NCBI RefSeq assembly: GCF_000708715.2
Contig: NZ_JENB01000002.1
Span: 1 to 64,000 of the forward strand
Source: Pseudomonas putida W15Oct28
GTDB lineage: Bacteria; Pseudomonadota; Gammaproteobacteria; Pseudomonadales; Pseudomonadaceae
Direction: 5' to 3'
Length of the DNA: 64,000 nucleotides
Shown piece by piece: positions 60,225 to 64,000 of the stretch. Position numbers and translations under genes: made by a program. Each line of letters starts with the position of its first letter. The stretch's first letter is position 1. The notes below the pieces were generated by a model. It was not told where the DNA came from. It was given only the letters and a program-made list of their open reading frames with translations, and made no database searches.

Positions 60225-61577
60225 TTATAGTCGACCCAGATCGTTGATCAGGGCGAGCAACATCACCCCTATGACCAAACTGATACCGATCTGGACCCCC
60301 CAACCTTGCACCCGATCTGACAGCGGACGACCGCGCGCCAACTCGACCAGGTAAAACAGCAAATGCCCCCCATCCAGTACCGGGATGGGCAGCAAGTTAA
60401 GAACCCCCAGGCTTATGCTCAGGTAGGCCAGGAAATTCAGGAAATCCCCCACGCCGGACTGGGCTGAAGCGCCCGCCACTTTAGCAATGGTTATCGGTCC
60501 ACTCAAGTTTTTTACCGAGAGCTCCCCGAACAGCATTTTCTTCAGCGATTCAAGGGTCAGCACGCTCATGTTCCAGGTGCGGGACAAGCCCTCACCCACC
60601 GCCTCGAGTGGGCCGTAGCTGATTTCGCGGAGCATGCTGGCAGGCCATTCGCCACCTTTTACCCCGGCGCCAAGATAGCCACCGGCAGCCTTGCCCTCAC
60701 CCTTGCGTGCCAGGGTCACCGGCACATCCAGGGCAGCGCCGTCGCGCTCCACACGCACGACCACATTGGCATCCGGGCGGGCACGCACGCTGTCGACGAC
60801 CTGCTGCCATTCCGTCACCGGCACGCCATCGACGCTCAGCAGCTTGTCGCCTGTCTTGAGGCCCGCTGCGGCAGCCGGCCCCTTCGGATCAATCTCGGCG
60901 AGCACCGGCACCATCGCCGGGCGCCAAGGGTGCAGCCCCAAGGACTGGATAGGGTCCGGCTCGTCAGCGCCCTTGAGCCAGCTGTCCAGCTTGACCTGCA
61001 GCTGGCGCTCGGCCGTGGCGCCTTCGTCGCGCACGCCAACCTGCAACGTGCCGCTCTCGCCCAGGCGACGAACCAGCTGCAGATTGACCGCCGACCAACC
61101 GTTGGTCGACTTACCGTCGATAGAAACGATTTCCTGACCTGCGGTCAGCCCGGCCGATGCTGCCAGGCTGCCAGCATCGACCGTACCGATCACGGGACGG
61201 ACCTGCTGGGTACCCAGCATCGCCAGCACCCAGAAGAACAGGATGGCCAGCAGGAAGTTGGCAATCGGGCCCGCCGCGACAATCGCGATACGCTGGCCCA
61301 CGGACTTGCGGTTGAACGACTGATCAGCCAGCGCAGGCGGTACATCGCCCTCGCGCTCGTCGAGCATCTTCACGTAGCCGCCCAGCGGAATTGCTGCGAC
61401 CACAAATTCGGTGCCATGGCGGTCATGCCAACGCAGCAGCGGCGTGCCGAAGCCCACCGAGAAGCGCAGCACCTTGACGCCGCAGCGGCGTGCCACCCAG
61501 AAGTGGCCGAATTCATGGAAAGTGACCAGCACACCCAAAGCGACGAGGGTGCCGATAATCATGTAGAGCGCTGTCAT
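60225..61577 (-). CDS. rseP: Site-2 zinc metalloprotease RseP
   Basis: RseP cuts the membrane-embedded anti-sigma factor of the envelope-stress sigma factor (MucA in pseudomonads). The start MTALYMIIGTLVALGVLVTF gives 450 residues. The zinc motif HEFGHFWVARR lies in the first membrane helix. Two PDZ domains follow (SAGLTAGQEIVSIDG and AAGLKTGDKLLSVDG), and the third metal ligand is in LNLLPIPVLDGGHLLFYLVE. dxr lies upstream and bamA downstream. Confidence 0.97.
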   Translation of the reverse strand: MTALYMIIGTLVALGVLVTFHEFGHFWVARRCGVKVLRFSVGFGTPLLRWHDRHGTEFVVAAIPLGGYVKMLDEREGDVPPALADQSFNRKSVGQRIAIVAAGPIANFLLAILFFWVLAMLGTQQVRPVIGTVDAGSLAASAGLTAGQEIVSIDGKSTNGWSAVNLQLVRRLGESGTLQVGVRDEGATAERQLQVKLDSWLKGADEPDPIQSLGLHPWRPAMVPVLAEIDPKGPAAAAGLKTGDKLLSVDGVPVTEWQQVVDSVRARPDANVVVRVERDGAALDVPVTLARKGEGKAAGGYLGAGVKGGEWPASMLREISYGPLEAVGEGLSRTWNMSVLTLESLKKMLFGELSVKNLSGPITIAKVAGASAQSGVGDFLNFLAYLSISLGVLNLLPIPVLDGGHLLFYLVELARGRPLSDRVQGWGVQIGISLVIGVMLLALINDLGRL

Positions 61578-61647
61578 GTCCATCTCCGAATGATGTTCAG
61601 CGGGCCGGCATCATGCCAACCCCCTCACGAACCTGGGCGGGCTTGCA

Positions 61648-61857
61648 TCAGCGACCGTGACGCCTCAGCCACTCACGGGAAAGCTCCCGGGCACGCTGGT
61701 CGGCGGCGAACACCGCGTCCAGCGACGGCAGCGGCACGACGGGCTCCTGATCGAGCACCTGTTCGATCATACCCGCGATCTCCGGGAAGCGGATACGCCG
61801 CTCAAGAAATGCCTCGACCGCCACTTCGTTGGCCGCATTGAGTACGGCGGGGGCGAC
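61648..61857 (-). pseudogene. dxr: dxr, last ~70 codons only
   Basis: DXP reductoisomerase catalyses the committed MEP-pathway step. Only the C-terminal part is present: [38 protein letters not shown] and the end [12 protein letters not shown]. Upstream of APAV the sequence changes abruptly to a bamA-like gene. About 325 codons of dxr and the genes normally upstream are missing. The gene should be intact in a living cell, so the junction at about 61857 is suspect. Confidence 0.9.
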
Positions 61858-62044
61858 GGGTCGAGTCCACCAGGCGGCGGTCATCGGCCTGATCGCCGAC
61901 GTTCAGCGGCAAGGCACCGAAGACACTGCCAGCGGAAACCCGCTGCAGGCCGTTGACGCGGATGTCGGCGATCCTGAAGGGGGAGGCCTGAACCAGCGAG
62001 GCTTTAAGCAACAGGATGGAGAGCAACAGGCGCGGGTAGTTCAT
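61858..62044 (-). pseudogene. Second bamA-like gene, first 63 codons
   Basis: The ATG at 62044 starts MNYPRLLLSILLLKASLVQA, a signal peptide different from BamA's, then SPFRIADIRVNGLQRVSAGS and on to VDSTR (residue 63). Residue numbering matches BamA exactly, so it looks like a full-length paralog cut short by the join to dxr. A 98-base stretch (61866-61963) is identical to bamA 59973-60070, whereas the signal peptides differ completely. It is divergent from cpxR. Confidence 0.8.
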
Positions 62045-62149
62045 CGGGGGTTCCAGACAAGCGGATTCGGAGGGGAGCAAGCGCGGGCAACCCGCTAGCA
62101 GCGGGCGATGAGGATACGGGCGGGCTGTGTACGGCGCGGTTAGCCGAGG

Positions 62150-62164
62150 GTAAAGATGTGTAAA
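62150..62164. promoter_or_regulatory. CpxR-type box between the bamA-like gene and cpxR
   Basis: GTAAA-GATGT-GTAAA matches the enterobacterial CpxR consensus GTAAA-N5-GTAAA perfectly. It lies 78 bases before the response-regulator start and 106 bases before the divergent bamA-like start, so it could serve both. Confidence 0.7.
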
Positions 62165-62241
62165 GTCCGACCGGCCGGCGGTGACAGTGCCGGCCTGCGG
62201 GGCGATCATTACCGCCCCTGCAATTGCGATATCTGGCCCCG

Positions 62242-62934
62242 ATGATCCCTGTGCTGCTGGTCGACGACGACCGCGAACTGACTGAAATGCTCTCTTTGTA
62301 CCTGGCGCGCGAAGGCTTCCAGGCCACGGCGGTGGACACCGGTGAAGAGGGCGAGACCCAGGCGTTGTCCGGTAACTTCCAGGTGGTGGTGCTGGACGTG
62401 ATGCTGCCGGGTATCTCTGGCATCGAGGTGTTGCGGCGGGTGCGTGCACGCAGCCAAGTGCCGGTGCTGCTGCTGACCGCCCGTGGCGACAATATCGACC
62501 GTATTGCCGGCCTTGAGCTGGGGGCCGATGACTATGTGCCCAAGCCCAGCTCCCCGGGTGAACTGGTAGCACGCCTGCGGGCGATACTGCGCCGGGTGCA
62601 GCCGCAACCGACGGGCGAGGCCAGTGCGCCCGAGCACGTGCGCACGGGTGCATTGAAAATGTGGCCGGGCCGTCGTGAGGCGCACTGGGGCGAAGCCACG
62701 CTGGAGCTGACCGGTTCGGAGTTCAGCCTGCTCGAAGCGTTGGCCCGCCAGGCTGGCCAGTTGGTCAGCAAGCAGGACCTGTCACTCAATGCCTTGGGCC
62801 GGCCGTTAACCCGTTACGACCGGCGCATCGACGTGCACGTGAGCAGCATCCGGCAAAAGCTCGGCCCGCGTGCCGACGGCAGCAGCTGGATCCAGAGCGT
62901 GCGTGGCATGGGCTACATGCTGATTGTCGAATGA
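62242..62934 (+). CDS. cpxR: CpxR-type OmpR-family response regulator
   Basis: The 230-residue regulator starts MIPVLLVDDDRELTEMLSLY. The phospho-acceptor lies in VVVLDVMLPGISGIEV and the switch region is DDYVPKPSSPGELVARL, with SS where most members have F. The winged helix ends with RRIDVHVSSIRQKLGPR and VRGMGYML. It resembles CpxR, and the perfect CpxR-type box upstream supports this and suggests autoregulation. Its stop overlaps the kinase ATG (ATGA). Confidence 0.82.
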   Translation: MIPVLLVDDDRELTEMLSLYLAREGFQATAVDTGEEGETQALSGNFQVVVLDVMLPGISGIEVLRRVRARSQVPVLLLTARGDNIDRIAGLELGADDYVPKPSSPGELVARLRAILRRVQPQPTGEASAPEHVRTGALKMWPGRREAHWGEATLELTGSEFSLLEALARQAGQLVSKQDLSLNALGRPLTRYDRRIDVHVSSIRQKLGPRADGSSWIQSVRGMGYMLIVE

Positions 62935-64000
62935 TGCGCCGGCGCCTGTTCTGGAAGCTGTTCCTGGCGTTCTGGCTGGCCAACTGCCTGACTTTCCTGG
63001 TGGGTGCCGGCGCCTTCATGCTCAATGACTGGCGTGGCGATACCCCGGCGCTGCGTTCGCTGTTGGCCACCGAACTGCAGGTACTGCAGCGTTATGGTGA
63101 GCAGGCCGGCCGGCAGTTGCTGGAGGTGTCGCCGCAGCCGCCGGATGTACAAGTGGGCCTTTACGACAGCCAGGGCCAGTTGCTGGCAGGCAAGGCGGTG
63201 CCGGTCGCGCGTTTCGAGCAGGCATTGAACGACAGCGAAGGTCGCCCGCTGGTGCTGCGTGCTTCGGTGGCCACGGTGCTTGGCGAACCGCCGCGCCCGC
63301 GCGGCATGGGCCCGCTGTTTACCGGCACGCTGATGAGTGCGCTGTTTGCCTTCCTGTGCAGCCTGTACCTGACTCGCCCGTTGGCCTGGCTACGCGAAGC
63401 CATGGGCCAGGTGGCCCAGGGCCGGTTCGATGTGCGCGTGAAACCCAGGTTGGGCAAGCGCCGCGACGAGATCGTCGAGCTGGCCGAGGACTGCGACCGC
63501 ATGGCCGGCCAGCTCAAGGCCCTGGTGCAGGCGCAGCAGAACCTGCTGCACGATATTTCCCACGAACTGCGCTCACCGCTGACCCGCATGCATGCTGCCA
63601 TCGGCCTGATGCGTCAACAGCCCGACCGGCACGACATGCTGGAGCGGGTGGAGCGCGAGTCACGGCGCATGGACGACCTGATCGAGCAGCTACTGACCCT
63701 GGCCCGCGCCCAGGCTCGGCAGGGTGACAGCGACTTTGCCACTGTCGATGTGGTAGAGCTGCTGGCGCAGATCGTCGAAGACGCCCGTTTCGAGGCGGGC
63801 ATGAAGCAGTGCCAGGTGTCCTTGCAAGCCCAGGGCGCGTTTCTCATCCATGGGCATGAAGAGCTGCTGTACCGGGCGTTCGAGAACATCATCCGCAACG
63901 CCGTGCGCTACACCGCAGCCGGCACAGAGGTGTTGGTGGAGGCCGCGCTGGCGCCGGGCGGGCAATGGTTCCAGGTCTGTGTCAGTGATCACGGTCCGGG
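62931..64000 (+). CDS. cpxA: CpxA-type sensor histidine kinase (cut by window edge)
   Basis: The frame from ATG 62931 remains open to the end, giving at least 356 residues. Order: membrane helix (RRLFWKLFLAFWLANCLTFL), periplasmic part, second helix (GTLMSALFAFLCSLYL), HAMP, HisKA with LLHDISHELRSPLTRM (phospho-histidine at about residue 210), and the beginning of the ATPase domain (ENIIRNAVRYTA, SDHGPG). Overlap with cpxR by 4 bases shows coupling. Enterobacterial CpxA senses envelope misfolding; the same is inferred here. The 3' end is missing. Confidence 0.85.
   Translation, partial: MMRRRLFWKLFLAFWLANCLTFLVGAGAFMLNDWRGDTPALRSLLATELQVLQRYGEQAGRQLLEVSPQPPDVQVGLYDSQGQLLAGKAVPVARFEQALNDSEGRPLVLRASVATVLGEPPRPRGMGPLFTGTLMSALFAFLCSLYLTRPLAWLREAMGQVAQGRFDVRVKPRLGKRRDEIVELAEDCDRMAGQLKALVQAQQNLLHDISHELRSPLTRMHAAIGLMRQQPDRHDMLERVERESRRMDDLIEQLLTLARAQARQGDSDFATVDVVELLAQIVEDARFEAGMKQCQVSLQAQGAFLIHGHEELLYRAFENIIRNAVRYTAAGTEVLVEAALAPGGQWFQVCVSDHGP

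Noticed and set aside
61802..62653. 283-codon minus-strand frame reaching into cpxR
   Set aside because: Only the part from the ATG at 62044 is bamA-like; upstream residues are antisense to cpxR.

Overview
The window looks like a chromosomal segment from the Pseudomonas putida group. The evidence is high GC, the order of core genes (mazG-relA-rlmD-cysM, gacS-ldhA, ttcA, fpr/finR, dgkA-erdR, recX-recA-pncC, mutS-fdxA-rsmZ-rpoS-nlpD-pcm-surE-truD-ispF, ispD-ftsB-eno-kdsA-pyrG-tilS-accA-dnaE-rnhB-lpxB-lpxA-fabZ-lpxD-ompH-bamA-rseP-dxr), and many inverted pairs of the REP-type repeat built on GCGGG..CCCGCTCCCACAGG.

Layout. 1-390: the end of an IS3-family insertion sequence lying against a repeat. 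390-9010: a small unknown gene, then on the minus strand a DUF2058 protein, mazG, relA, rlmD, cysM and a two-component pair in the position of pirS/pirR. 9205-16000: on the plus strand gacS, ldhA, an unknown protein, a META-type lipoprotein and the coupled arsC-like/wrbA/DUF2069 genes, with one minus-strand TlpA-like lipoprotein. 16000-28350: ttcA, a Yip1-type membrane protein, sprT, the fpr/finR pair, dgkA, erdR, a DTW protein, a QSregVF_b-type exported protein, a LOG protein, recX-recA (with LexA box), pncC, and a GT25 glycosyltransferase with a tiny zinc-ribbon-like gene. 28600-37440: mutS, fdxA, the small RNA rsmZ with its GacA box, then rpoS-nlpD-pcm-surE-truD-ispF. 37600-40600: the glutathione-dependent formaldehyde pathway (fghA, frmA) and a divergent LysR regulator. 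40740-61860: a long minus-strand run for isoprenoid, cell division, glycolysis, KDO, CTP, tRNA, fatty acid, replication, lipid A and outer-membrane assembly functions. 61860-64000: the start of a bamA-like gene divergent from a cpxR/cpxA-type pair.

How the genes connect. GacS (9.2 kb) acts through GacA, encoded elsewhere, to induce rsmZ (31.8 kb), whose GGA motifs sequester RsmA-type regulators; rsmZ lies next to rpoS. The lpx, kdsA, fabZ and bamA genes form the outer-membrane building block. ispD, ispF and dxr are three steps of the MEP pathway.

The most unusual part is 56.9-62.2 kb. The bamA coding sequence is essentially all present, but it is cut twice by DNA resembling a type VI secretion effector locus (VasX-like N-terminal region). 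The pieces of the two loci alternate while each keeps its own order. Next to it, dxr is cut after its last ~70 codons and joined directly to the 5' end of a second bamA-like gene. That gene has a different signal peptide, shares a 98-nt identical stretch with bamA, and is divergent from cpxR across a perfect GTAAA-N5-GTAAA CpxR-type box. accA carries a 2-nt frameshift near its 3' end. Three normally essential genes are therefore broken, so a chimeric assembly is the leading explanation for the joins. The Cpx-linked second bamA is still a real biological lead.
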